Below are positions 56,501-63,934 of a stretch of 64,000 nt of DNA, one piece after another; position 1 is the first letter of the stretch; the number at the start of each line of letters is the position of its first letter. Below the pieces are notes generated by a model that saw nothing but the letters and a program-made list of their open reading frames with translations, did no database searches and had not been told where the DNA came from. Made by a program: the position numbers and the translations under genes. This DNA is from CAZXCG01 sp964639205 (GTDB lineage: Bacteria > Bacillota > Clostridia > Oscillospirales > Acutalibacteraceae): contig CAZXCG010000001.1 in assembly GCA_964639205.1 (NCBI GenBank), positions 56,881 to 120,880 of the forward strand. The letters are read 5' to 3'.

Positions 56501-59082
56501 CCTACGTTTCTGGTAGTAACGGTATCTTCGTTGCCGCTGGTTCCGTTGCCCCAAACATCAAGATATACAAAGTCAAGGTTATTGCCGACCTCGTCGTAAA
56601 GCTCCTGGAATCTCTGTAATCTGCTGCCGGAAGCAAGGTCATAAACGCCGTTAATTCCGATACCCTGATCAAGCCAGTTCCAGCCATAGCTAAGATCGCC
56701 GCTTGTGGATCTTTTTACCATTTCATCGCTGAACGCCTGAGCCTCGGGGTACATTTCGGAAGCGTTTACATGGATACCGAAGGTAGCGCCGTAATTCTTA
56801 CCGTCCTGAAGGAGTGTAAGCATATCGTCAACGCCGCCGATTCTTTCGCCTATATCGGCATAATCCGGGTGACCGGAGTCGTGACCTTCGCTGCCGTAGC
56901 CCTTAAGCAGAATAGACTGTCCAAGACCTTCGGTGTTGAGGGCAACCTTCTTAACATTATCAAGAGTAGTAAGGAAGGGGTTCTGCGCCTGTCCGCCGAA
57001 GTTCATTGCAATTCTGTAGGTTACGTGCTCGGGAACAGTTTCCGAACCGGGAATGTAGTGGGAAATATCACGGAAAGCGATTGCGCCGTCGTTCCAGTCG
57101 ATTTGACCGTCGCTGTTTTCGTCGCCGGCTATTGCAACCTTAACGTAGGGCATATCGTCTTCATCGTAATATTCGATATATGTGGGAGTGCTTCTGCCGT
57201 CATATGAGTTAAGAACCGAATCATAAACCCACTCGGAGCTTGAAAGACCCAGAGATTTATATTCGCCCTTATTCTGAACGGTTACGGCAATACGGACGTT
57301 GTCGCCGTCGGTCATGCCGCCGTAGCCGATGCCCGAACCGGACTTGTCGTACATACTGTTGCTTTCTACGGAAGCGGAAAGCTCATTGTTGGAAATAACG
57401 GCGTAATTATATGCGGTCTTGCTTGGCGTCTCGCCGGCAGAGAAATCCACATACTCGTCGCCCGCTATGTACGTGTAGGAGGATACGATACTTGCCATAA
57501 GGTTTGCATCGTTCTGAGTGTCCCATACCGATACAAGGCTCTGGTTGGGGAAACTGATGGTTTTTACGGGATATGTTTCTCTTACAAGGTTGTTCTGAAT
57601 ATCGGTTATTCTGAGTTCAAGGGTGTCGCCCTCAACTTTTATAACCGTTGTAAGAACACAGTCGATATTATTCTCTTCGCTTTGTAGCGGTATAGTATAG
57701 GTAATGCTCGAATTATCGTCGGAAACAACGGAGGTGATTTCGGGCGTAAAGCTTACTCCGTTAACAATAACGGTTGAAAGCTCGTCCGACTGACCCGCCA
57801 TTTCTTTGCCTTCGATGTCGGCGGTACCGTGCATGGTGTATTTGTTAACACGGGGATAATCCGGGTCAACCTGTACGTCCATGTAAATGCCATTGCTGCC
57901 GGCGGCAGACGTAAGAACAATCGCGCTGTCGTCATCGTCAATCGGAGGATTGGGTTCTACGGTTTCAACCGGGAACTGAGTTATAATGTCGGCGTAATAC
58001 TGAAGAATGAGAGTAGCGTCCGCAGAATCGATTTTTTCATCGCCGTTTACGTCTGCGTTAGTCTCATTGAAAGTATCCGTAACCTCAATTTCCGCATAGT
58101 TTTGCAGAACCAAAGTAGCGTCAACTGAGTTAATTGCAGCGTCAAGGTTTACATCGCCGTAAACAACGGGAGGAATTATGTTGATTGTTACGTTTAAAAC
58201 AACATCCGCGTCTGTAACGGTGAAATCAACAACCGCTGTTTCATAGCCTGATTTTGAAACCGTTGCGGTGTAGTCGCCGGGGAGAAGGTCGCTTAATGAA
58301 TAGGAACCGTCCTCGCCGGTTGAGGCGGACTGAGAGTTCAGTCTGACCGACGCGCCGCTTACCGGCTGACCGTCGCCGTCTGTTACCACCCCGGATACGG
58401 CAAATTTATCGGGAGCGGTTACAAGCTCTTCAAAGGCGGTGATATAAATATCGGTTACCTCAGCCTCGCTTGAGCTGTAGGAACCGCATTTGATAGCAAT
58501 TGTCTCTGTAAGATCAGTTAAATCCGAATAATCAAGAGCGTCAAAAACAACAGTGCCGGAAACAGTGAGGGTTACGGTATTGTTCGCCCACTGTATTTCA
58601 ACAGGTGTTTCAACGTCGTTAGTGGGAACAGCAACGCGGGTGCCGCTGTAATATGAGTCGTTTACACCGTCATATTTCTGCCAGAACCAGCCGCCGCTGT
58701 CATAGCCCAAAAACAAACCGTGTCCCGGATCCTGATAGCCAAGATAGATTCCGAAACGGTCTGTTGACGAGTCTACCGTCTTCATTGTAAACGAGATGTA
58801 TCCTTCGTCACCGAAGGCAACGTCTTGATTAATGAAGATTGCCGGCAGTGATGTGCCGGATGTAGAGTTACCGTTTGATGCTCCTGAGGCAAGATGAATC
58901 CATCCGTCGTCGGTGAGCTCATTGGTTTCTCCGCCTTGGACTGTACTTTCGTCCTGCACCCACGGATTGCCCGTCGTTTCATCTGCAAATACCGTCAGAG
59001 GAGCTACAACCGACAGCATAAGGCAGAAAGCCAAAACAACGGAAAGCAAGCGGCGGGAAAAACGCTTACGTTCAGTCTTCAT
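53527..59082 (-). CDS. Secreted GH101 endo-alpha-N-acetylgalactosaminidase with internal dockerin
   Basis: 1851 residues. Signal peptide 1-33; lectin-like beta domain (35-220); carboxypeptidase-regulatory-like (CnaB-type) domain (227-300); type I dockerin (308-366, GDVNLDAAINSVDATLVLQ and DVNGDEKIDSADATLILQ); GH101 beta-sandwich and barrel (390-1150) with nucleophile Asp842 (FVYLDVWGNG) and acid/base Glu874 (WRMGNEWG). The 32-residue spacing equals that I recall for the S. pneumoniae enzyme. Then carbohydrate-binding beta domains (about 1165-1520), a FIVAR helical repeat, a second CnaB-like domain and a C-terminal LamG-like domain. The family releases Gal-beta-1,3-GalNAc from mucin Ser/Thr. 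ATG 59082 after AAAGGAG; an in-frame start at 59151 lacks a signal-like sequence. Confidence 0.94.
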   Translation of the reverse strand: MKTERKRFSRRLLSVVLAFCLMLSVVAPLTVFADETTGNPWVQDESTVQGGETNELTDDGWIHLASGASNGNSTSGTSLPAIFINQDVAFGDEGYISFTMKTVDSSTDRFGIYLGYQDPGHGLFLGYDSGGWFWQKYDGVNDSYYSGTRVAVPTNDVETPVEIQWANNTVTLTVSGTVVFDALDYSDLTDLTETIAIKCGSYSSSEAEVTDIYITAFEELVTAPDKFAVSGVVTDGDGQPVSGASVRLNSQSASTGEDGSYSLSDLLPGDYTATVSKSGYETAVVDFTVTDADVVLNVTINIIPPVVYGDVNLDAAINSVDATLVLQNYAEIEVTDTFNETNADVNGDEKIDSADATLILQYYADIITQFPVETVEPNPPIDDDDSAIVLTSAAGSNGIYMDVQVDPDYPRVNKYTMHGTADIEGKEMAGQSDELSTVIVNGVSFTPEITSVVSDDNSSITYTIPLQSEENNIDCVLTTVIKVEGDTLELRITDIQNNLVRETYPVKTISFPNQSLVSVWDTQNDANLMASIVSSYTYIAGDEYVDFSAGETPSKTAYNYAVISNNELSASVESNSMYDKSGSGIGYGGMTDGDNVRIAVTVQNKGEYKSLGLSSSEWVYDSVLNSYDGRSTPTYIEYYDEDDMPYVKVAIAGDENSDGQIDWNDGAIAFRDISHYIPGSETVPEHVTYRIAMNFGGQAQNPFLTTLDNVKKVALNTEGLGQSILLKGYGSEGHDSGHPDYADIGERIGGVDDMLTLLQDGKNYGATFGIHVNASEMYPEAQAFSDEMVKRSTSGDLSYGWNWLDQGIGINGVYDLASGSRLQRFQELYDEVGNNLDFVYLDVWGNGTSGNEDTVTTRNVGNQITSFGWRMGNEWGTGTDWYATMQHWASDLAYGDSSSKGFNSVLMRFIRNSQKDSWVADCPDYGGAANAPLLGGMEMYDFEGWQGRTDYDLYINILYSHNVTTKFIQHYEVTKWVNSENSYTVNGYEWTPEMYIELTDEDGNLVTLTRGSDDVNSSAYRDRTITYNGVVISTGACTTGKSRITGTEAYLIPWFWDSEGNLLSDDEMKLYHWNCLGGETTWTLVDEWQDCSTVFVYELTDTGKINETEVKVVDGQITINADAETPYVVYKGETAQMDIEWSTGTHLTDVGFNSGSLDVWNVTDGASIVKTGSNNPMLALTGSASAHQQFKDLTPGQTYAVYVGVDNRSDGNATITITDSEGGVLDSNYTASSIARNYIKAYGHNNNSATVSGTYGSYFQNMYVYFTAPADGVATVTLSLEGASGTSAAYFDDIRIVETEFDGLVKDEDGALVSFTNDFENNAQGVYPFVIGSIEGVEDNRTHLSQLHDPYTQAGWDVKKLDDVIGGEWSVKANGLDGASAIVMQTIPQNLRFEPGVTYTVAFDYEMGSEGTYQVIIGDGTSTSYQTVSLQKTLGDDTTGITTSEEDGYVNNATVKRAVFTITGSESGQSWFGIYSTNASSDTQGTSGSAASFGGYYDFVLDNLTVVQSNVDWSKLNENITAASAFDSRDYTEETYLAMQSALTAAQAVLNNINSTQDEVDTAANALAQAIEGLSRISATLTGKVVNEEGEGIENALVTLKTSGESNLTARTGSDGSYTFADIPIRDYTIMVSSATGYSSKYNIAVGTLAQGENTMANIVLSVKTGDYDYTNEFDDADMITGVEPLTGNTGTVSINYSDGSLYVGFPGGGRNNVVFTDAGTFVNATVEFDLTPASSSSARFGISFRATDLNNRVWVGINDTNGYYFWEIFGGDNTWSDNSSGPALQQGTTYHIVATLNDRDISISVDGTTILSETISSSYDMVTDDGYIGVECRSAEGFYIDNVKITDLGV

Positions 59083-59195
59083 TTCATTTTCTCCTTTCAA
59101 AAATGGCGCCGCAAAATTATTGCGCTTAAAACATAAAGTCGGTATGCGCATATAAAGCGTGGCTTACTGTAGAAATGATATTACTACGTGTACTT

Positions 59196-59225
59196 ATTAT
59201 ACTATTTCCATAAATAATTTGTCAA
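59196..59225 (-). promoter_or_regulatory. Sigma-A promoter of the GH101 gene
   Basis: Minus strand TTGACA (59220-59225), 18-base spacer, TATAAT (59196-59201); leader of about 105 bases. The 315-base gap 59083-59397 holds this and the divergent Rrf2 promoter. Confidence 0.8.
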
Positions 59226-59315
59226 TAGTCTTGCAATATATATTCAAAAATATTTGTGAGACTCTCAGGGAAAAGCGGCAGCGCCGCAAAACTCGCTTGC
59301 TTAAGCATATTTTGG

Positions 59316-59344
59316 TTGAACATCTTAAAAAAATATGCTATTAT
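59316..59344 (+). promoter_or_regulatory. Sigma-A promoter of the Rrf2 gene
   Basis: TTGAAC (59316-59321), 17-base spacer, TATTAT (59339-59344); about 45 bases of leader. Confidence 0.6.
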
Positions 59345-59397
59345 AAAAGAAAAGCAAAGAAAAAATTTGCTTAAAAGGGCAGAAAGGACTGATAAAA

Positions 59398-59835
59398 TTG
59401 AAAATTTCAACCAAGGGGCGCTATGCTCTGCGTATGCTTATAGATCTTGCCGAACATCAAAACTGCGGCTATATTGCGCTCAGCGACATAGCAAAACGCC
59501 AGAATATTTCAAAAAAATATTTGGAGCAGATTGTTTCACTGCTTAACAAGTCGGATTTCCTTTCGTCCAACAGAGGATTTCAGGGAGGCTATAAGCTTGC
59601 AAAATCACCGGACAAATACACCGTAGGTGAAATTTTACGTATTACTGAAGGGAATCTCGCTCCTGTGCCCTGTCTGGAACAAGACCCAATTCAGTGCGAA
59701 AGGAGCGCCGAGTGCGTCACGCTGCCTATTTGGCAGGGGCTTAACGATGTTATCAATAATTATCTTGACGGGATAACTCTTCAGGATATTTTGGATAAAG
59801 AGCAACAGTACTACGCAAACGATTATATTATATAA
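59398..59835 (+). CDS. Rrf2-family transcriptional regulator with a Cys triad (IscR/CymR-like)
   Basis: 145 residues. MKISTKGRYALRMLIDLAEH start, winged helix SDIAKRQNISKKYLEQIVSLLNKSDFLSSNRGFQGGYKLAKSPDKYTVGEILRITEG, then Cys92-x7-Cys100-x5-Cys106 (PCLEQDPIQCERSAEC). The N-terminus is close to CymR, the cysteine-metabolism repressor of Firmicutes, but CymR lacks this triad, which in IscR/NsrR-type members holds an Fe-S cluster. Start is TTG 59398 with AAAGGA nine bases upstream. It is not next to a target operon; the strong cysK promoters (21017-21136) are possible targets (inference). No neighbour iscS or nifU. Confidence 0.87.
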   Translation: MKISTKGRYALRMLIDLAEHQNCGYIALSDIAKRQNISKKYLEQIVSLLNKSDFLSSNRGFQGGYKLAKSPDKYTVGEILRITEGNLAPVPCLEQDPIQCERSAECVTLPIWQGLNDVINNYLDGITLQDILDKEQQYYANDYII

Positions 59836-59846
59836 CTTAAGCGCCG

Positions 59847-59872
59847 GACGACGAGGCAAACCCCTATTGAAT
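59847..59872. repeat. Diverged copy of the GACGGGGC...TTATTGAA repeat
   Basis: GACGACGAGGCAAACCCC then TATTGAA, parallel to 5341-5365 and 15509-15533 with several changes. It lies between the Rrf2 gene and the membrane-protein gene. Confidence 0.45.
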
Positions 59873-59931
59873 TTAATATTAACACTTTATAAGCGCAATA
59901 GTATATAAACACTAAAGAAGGTAAAGCTTTT

Positions 59932-60873
59932 ATGAAGATTAAGCGACTTTACAAAGCGGCTTTTGCTTTATGGTGCACCACAGCCTTGCTGATTATATCC
60001 TCCGTCTGCGCAAGCGCGGATAGCGGTCCAAAGCCTTCGGTGCATGTAACCTTTGAAAATCTCGGCGACGAGCTTTGCTACGCCACCCTGCTTTCAAGCA
60101 CGGAAAGCACGGGGCCTTCTTCAGTTTGGGACGGAAACGAGGAAAACGCCCGCCATAATGAAAACCCGAACGGTCAGTATGATTGGCAGGAATTCGGGTA
60201 TAAAATATGGAAAGCTTTTGTTGACTACGGTGAAAGCGACGATTTTTTCTTTCTGCAGGAGGCGTGGCAAATTAACGAAACGAAAGAGCTTGCGTGGACA
60301 TATTATCCGCCGGAAGAATTTAAGATTCTTTTATATTTTCCCGAAACAGGCGAATATGCAGTCAGCGGCGTTTATGAAAGATACGCTTTTGACAGCTATT
60401 ATACCGTCAATATGGAGGGAGCAAGCCTTTTTGTCGACTGCAATAAAGCACTTGAAGCAGGCGAAAAGCTAACCGCCTTTAAATCCTACGACTACAGCGC
60501 GGAAGTCGGCTCCCTTGCCGCCCGTATTTTTATAACCGTAATCATTGAAACAGCCATTGCTCTACTCTTCGGCTACCGCGAAAAAAAGCAGCTTTTGCTC
60601 CTTGTCTGCGTAAACGGCGGCACGCAGATTATCCTCAATGTACTGCTGAATATTTTAAACTATAATTCCGGTGAAACGGCTTTTGTTGTTTTTTATGTTC
60701 TCCTTGAGCTTTTGGTCTCTGCAATTGAAGCAATATTCTTTTATTATCTGCTTAACAGATACAGCATCAGGCAAAGACCTAAATGGCTCGCCGTCGTCTA
60801 TGCTCTTGCGGCAAATGCGGCGTCCTTTTTAGCCGGTATGCTGATTGCCCAATGGCTGCCCGGCATATTCTGA
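59932..60873 (+). CDS. Membrane protein of unknown function with exported N-terminal domain
   Basis: 313 residues, not recognised. Signal peptide 1-30 (ending ASAD), an extracytoplasmic domain of about 150 residues containing PSVHVTFENLGDELCYATLLS, WAQ/TYYPPEEFKILLYFPETGEYAVSGVYERYAFDSYY and few charged clusters, then five hydrophobic helices from about 190 to the end (LAARIFITVIIETAIALLFGY, LLLLVCVNGGTQIILNVLLNIL, FVVFYVLLELLVSAIEAIFFYYLL, WLAVVYALAANAASFLAGMLIA). Many Firmicutes genomes have proteins of this plan annotated as hypothetical. ATG 59932 with GAAGG upstream. Terminator at 60958-60996. No neighbour suggests a role. Confidence 0.8.
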   Translation: MKIKRLYKAAFALWCTTALLIISSVCASADSGPKPSVHVTFENLGDELCYATLLSSTESTGPSSVWDGNEENARHNENPNGQYDWQEFGYKIWKAFVDYGESDDFFFLQEAWQINETKELAWTYYPPEEFKILLYFPETGEYAVSGVYERYAFDSYYTVNMEGASLFVDCNKALEAGEKLTAFKSYDYSAEVGSLAARIFITVIIETAIALLFGYREKKQLLLLVCVNGGTQIILNVLLNILNYNSGETAFVVFYVLLELLVSAIEAIFFYYLLNRYSIRQRPKWLAVVYALAANAASFLAGMLIAQWLPGIF

Positions 60874-60957
60874 TGTGAAAATCAACTGATTCCGAAAATG
60901 TTCCCTGCCGCTTCAGAGGCGGCGGACATCTTTGCCTAAATTATATTCCGCCATTGT

Positions 60958-60996
60958 AAGGCTTGCATATGACTTAGCTCATCTGCAAGCCTTTTT
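60958..60996 (+). terminator. Intrinsic terminator after the membrane-protein gene
   Basis: AAGGCTTGCA, a 16-base loop, TGCAAGCCTT plus TTT. A palindromic GCCGCTT/GAGGCGGC pair (60908-60923), part of the interspersed repeat family, precedes it. Confidence 0.8.
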
Positions 60997-61069
60997 CTGC
61001 GCTTTTATTCGAAGATAACCCGCCAATTCGGTAAACAAAGAGTTTTCTCCCGGATTTTAAGGTGAAAAA

Positions 61070-61095
61070 TTCCGGCTGCATTTATACAGCCGGAA
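61070..61095 (-). terminator. Intrinsic terminator of pckG
   Basis: TTCCGGCTG, eight-base loop, CAGCCGGAA, followed on the minus strand by TTTTT; 17 bases after the pckG stop. Confidence 0.85.
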
Positions 61096-61112
61096 CAGTA
61101 ACGTCAATTATT

Positions 61113-62879
61113 TTATTTGGAAAGTCTTTCTTTTAAACCGTTAAGCTCTTCTCTTAATTCAACGGGGAGCCTGTCTCCGAATTTTTTGTAGAATTCTTCG
61201 ATGCCCTCTGTTTCTTTAAGCCACTTACCGTTGTCAACCTCAAGAATCGAAGCAAGGGTATCTCTGTCAATATCGAGACCCTCTGTGTTTATATCCTCCG
61301 GATTGGGAACATAGCCGATAGGGGTTTCAACCGCGTCGGCTTTACCCTCGCACCTCTTAATAATCCATTCAAGAACACGGAAGTTATCGCCGAAGCCCGG
61401 CCAAAGGAAGTGACCCTCATCGTCGAGGCGGAACCAGTTGGTGTTGAAAATTTTTGGAGCTTTGTCACCCAAAATTTCGCCCATTTCTATCCAGTGCTTA
61501 AAGTAATCGCCCATATGGTAGCCGCAGAAGGGCAGCATAGCCATCGGGTCGCGGCGTACAACGCCTACTGCGCCCGTAGCCGCAGCTGTTGTTTCGGAGG
61601 CCATAATGGAGCCTACAAATACGCCGTTATTCCAATCTCTTGACTGGTAAACCAACGGGGTGGTTTGTGCGCGTCTGCCGCCGAAAATAATTGCGGAAAT
61701 CGGAACGCCGGCCGTTGAGTTGAATTCAGAGCTTATGCACGGGCAGTTCTGAGCCGGAGCCGTAAACCGGCTGTTGGGGTGGGCGCCCTTTTCCGTGCTT
61801 GTTTTGCCGTTCCACGGATTACCTTTCCAATCTACGGCATTTTCTGGCGGGTTTTTGTCGAGCCCCTCCCACCAAACTGTATTGTCGTCAAGGTTAAGAG
61901 CAACGTTTGTAAAAATGGTGCCTTTTCGTGTTGAAGCCAATGCATTGGGGTTTGACTTTTTGTTTGTGCCGGGCGCGACTCCGAAGAAGCCGTTTTCCGG
62001 ATTGATTGCATACAGTCTTCCGTCCGGGCCGGGGCGCATCCAGGCAATATCGTCGCCGACAGTCCAAACCTTGTAGCCGTTCTTTCTGTAGCCCTCCGGC
62101 GGAATAAGCATTGCAAGGTTTGTTTTGCCGCAGGCCGACGGGAAAGCTGCGGTAATGTACTTGATTTCCCCTTTGGGGTTTTCGATGCCGAGAATAAGCA
62201 TATGCTCAGCCATCCAGCCGTTATTCTTGCCGAGGAAAGAAGCAATGCGTAAAGCAAAACACTTTTTGCCGAGAAGAACATTTCCGCCGTATGCAGAGTT
62301 TACGCTGATAATATAATTATCCTCAGGGAAATGACAGATATAACGTTTTTCGGGGTCAACATCGCAGCAGGAATGCAAGCCCTTAATCCAATTTTCACTG
62401 TCTCCGAGAACATCAAGAACCTTCTGACCTACTCTGGTCATAATAGCCATATTAAGCACGACGTATATTGAGTCGGTAACCTCAAGACCGATCTGCGCCA
62501 GAGGTGACCCTACAGGGCCCATAGAATAAGGGATAATATACATGGTTTTTCCCTTGTAGCTGCCACGGGCAATGTCAAAAAGCATTTTGTAAGTATCCTG
62601 CGGATCTCTCCAATTATTTGTGGGACCTGCGTCCTCTTCTTTTCTTGAGCATATAAAGGTGCGATCCTCAACACGCGCAACATCATTTGGCTGCGTTCTG
62701 TGCAGATAGCAACCGGGAAGCTTATCCTGATTAAGCTTGATAAGCTCGCCGCTGCCGCAGGCCTCTTTGCGCAGACCTTCGAGCTGCTCCTCACTGCCGT
62801 CAATCCAAACAACAGTCTCCGGCGTTAACAGAGCTTTCATTTCTTCAAGCCATGCTAAAACCGATTTGTTATTCGTCAT
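61113..62879 (-). CDS. pckG: Phosphoenolpyruvate carboxykinase, GTP-dependent (PckG)
   Basis: 588 residues, the size of GTP-type enzymes (ATP-type is about 530 and unrelated in sequence). P-loop and metal motif AAFPSACGKTNLAMLIPP (about 244-261), hyper-reactive Cys in that loop, EGYRKNGYKVWTVGDDIAWMRPGPDG, and PVSAIIFGGRRAQTTPLVYQS. Interconverts oxaloacetate + GTP and PEP + CO2 + GDP. In fermenting anaerobes it often runs towards oxaloacetate to make succinate or aspartate. ATG 62879 after GGAG. A promoter and a symmetrical site lie at 62932-62986. Confidence 0.95.
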   Translation of the reverse strand: MTNNKSVLAWLEEMKALLTPETVVWIDGSEEQLEGLRKEACGSGELIKLNQDKLPGCYLHRTQPNDVARVEDRTFICSRKEEDAGPTNNWRDPQDTYKMLFDIARGSYKGKTMYIIPYSMGPVGSPLAQIGLEVTDSIYVVLNMAIMTRVGQKVLDVLGDSENWIKGLHSCCDVDPEKRYICHFPEDNYIISVNSAYGGNVLLGKKCFALRIASFLGKNNGWMAEHMLILGIENPKGEIKYITAAFPSACGKTNLAMLIPPEGYRKNGYKVWTVGDDIAWMRPGPDGRLYAINPENGFFGVAPGTNKKSNPNALASTRKGTIFTNVALNLDDNTVWWEGLDKNPPENAVDWKGNPWNGKTSTEKGAHPNSRFTAPAQNCPCISSEFNSTAGVPISAIIFGGRRAQTTPLVYQSRDWNNGVFVGSIMASETTAAATGAVGVVRRDPMAMLPFCGYHMGDYFKHWIEMGEILGDKAPKIFNTNWFRLDDEGHFLWPGFGDNFRVLEWIIKRCEGKADAVETPIGYVPNPEDINTEGLDIDRDTLASILEVDNGKWLKETEGIEEFYKKFGDRLPVELREELNGLKERLSK

Positions 62880-62931
62880 AATACTTTTTTCTCCTTTCGA
62901 TAGTTACAGTCCTTAAGGTTCTGTATAAACC

Positions 62932-62952
62932 TGTATATCAAAAGAATATACA
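62932..62952. promoter_or_regulatory. Inverted repeat downstream of the pckG promoter
   Basis: TGTATAT, seven bases, ATATACA: a perfect 7-bp inverted repeat directly after the predicted transcription start of pckG, well placed for repressor binding. Regulator unknown. Confidence 0.5.
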
Positions 62953-62957
62953 AGTTT

Positions 62958-62986
62958 ATTATAACACATTTTTTGCGTGTCATCAA
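62958..62986 (-). promoter_or_regulatory. Sigma-A promoter of pckG
   Basis: Minus strand TTGATG (62981-62986), 17-base spacer, TATAAT (62958-62963), leader of about 70 bases. Confidence 0.75.
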
Positions 62987-63119
62987 TAGATTTATCCAAA
63001 ATAATAAAAAAGAGTTAGCAGTATAAGAAGATTGGGATTCCGAAATTAAAATTTACGATTGAAAAGCTGTAATTACTATACAGCCGAGAATACTCCGAAC
63101 AAATTTAATTTATGTCTTA

Positions 63120-63869
63120 TCATATTTTCCGCTTCTGCATATGGTACGAAATTTTAAGCATGAGTTTTTCGGAAATAAAATGCTCGCCAAAGCGCGCAAG
63201 TTTCATAAGTATACCCGGAGTAATAATCAGTTTGCCCTTTAAACATCCGTCTACAGCCGATTTAGCCACATACTCGCTGCTGAGCCCCTTTACAGCAAAC
63301 TTAACGTTTGCAACCGAATTAAATTCAGTATCAACCGGACCGGGGCAAAGCACTGATATTTTTACGTTAATATTATCTCTGCGCAATTCCTCATATATTG
63401 CCTCGGACAAGCGCAAAACATAATTTTTCGACGCATAATAGGAAGACAGCAGCGGACCTGCAAGAAAACCGGCAGAGGAGGCAACGTTTAAAATATATCC
63501 TCTGTTTTTTCCGATAAATTCACTTAAAAAAAGCTTCGTCAGTATATCAACTGCGGTAATGTTGGTGGAAATAAGCCTTAATTCATCATCAAGAGATAAA
63601 TCGCTGAATTTGCCGAATAAACCAAACCCCGCATTGTTAACCAGCATATCGACATTGCGGTCTTTAACCGATTCATAAAGGCGGCGGCACTCGCCTTCAT
63701 CTGATAAATCGCAGGAAATACAGTCCACTCTTACCGGAAGAGCCTCTTTGAGTTCAAGAAGTCTGTTCTCCCTTCTTGCAACAAGTATCAAATCCCATCC
63801 CAAATCCGCAAAATAGCGCGCCATATCGCGTCCTATTCCGGAGCTTGCTCCGGTTACCAAAGCCAGCAT
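63120..63869 (-). CDS. Short-chain dehydrogenase/reductase (SDR, DltE-like)
   Basis: 249 residues, classical SDR. NAD(P) loop ALVTGASSGIGRDMA (3-17), ILVARRENRLLEL (Arg-Arg favours NADP), NNAGFGLFG, catalytic Ser (ASSAGFLAG), Tyr and Lys in YYASKNYVL, LCPGPVDTEF. The substrate cannot be told; close relatives are annotated as DltE or ketoacyl-reductase-like. ATG 63869 has AAGGA at seven bases, and an in-frame ATG at 63905 lies in the hairpin upstream and is rejected. It is alone on its strand. Confidence 0.85.
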   Translation of the reverse strand: MLALVTGASSGIGRDMARYFADLGWDLILVARRENRLLELKEALPVRVDCISCDLSDEGECRRLYESVKDRNVDMLVNNAGFGLFGKFSDLSLDDELRLISTNITAVDILTKLFLSEFIGKNRGYILNVASSAGFLAGPLLSSYYASKNYVLRLSEAIYEELRRDNINVKISVLCPGPVDTEFNSVANVKFAVKGLSSEYVAKSAVDGCLKGKLIITPGILMKLARFGEHFISEKLMLKISYHMQKRKI

Positions 63870-63898
63870 TAAAATTCCTTCTTTCACATAAACAAATA

Positions 63899-63922
63899 AA
63901 AGCACCGCAAATGCGGTGCTTT
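63899..63922. terminator. Strong hairpin between the SDR gene and the right-edge sequence
   Basis: AAAGCACCGCA, two-base loop, TGCGGTGCTTT, an 11-bp perfect stem. Lies 30 bases upstream of the SDR start; may terminate a transcript entering from the left or right. Confidence 0.6.
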
Positions 63923-63934
63923 CAACGCTTTATT

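Noticed and set aside
59159..59374. 71-codon plus-strand frame between GH101 and Rrf2 genes
   Set aside because: It crosses both promoters and ends in a lysine-rich stretch from AT-rich DNA.
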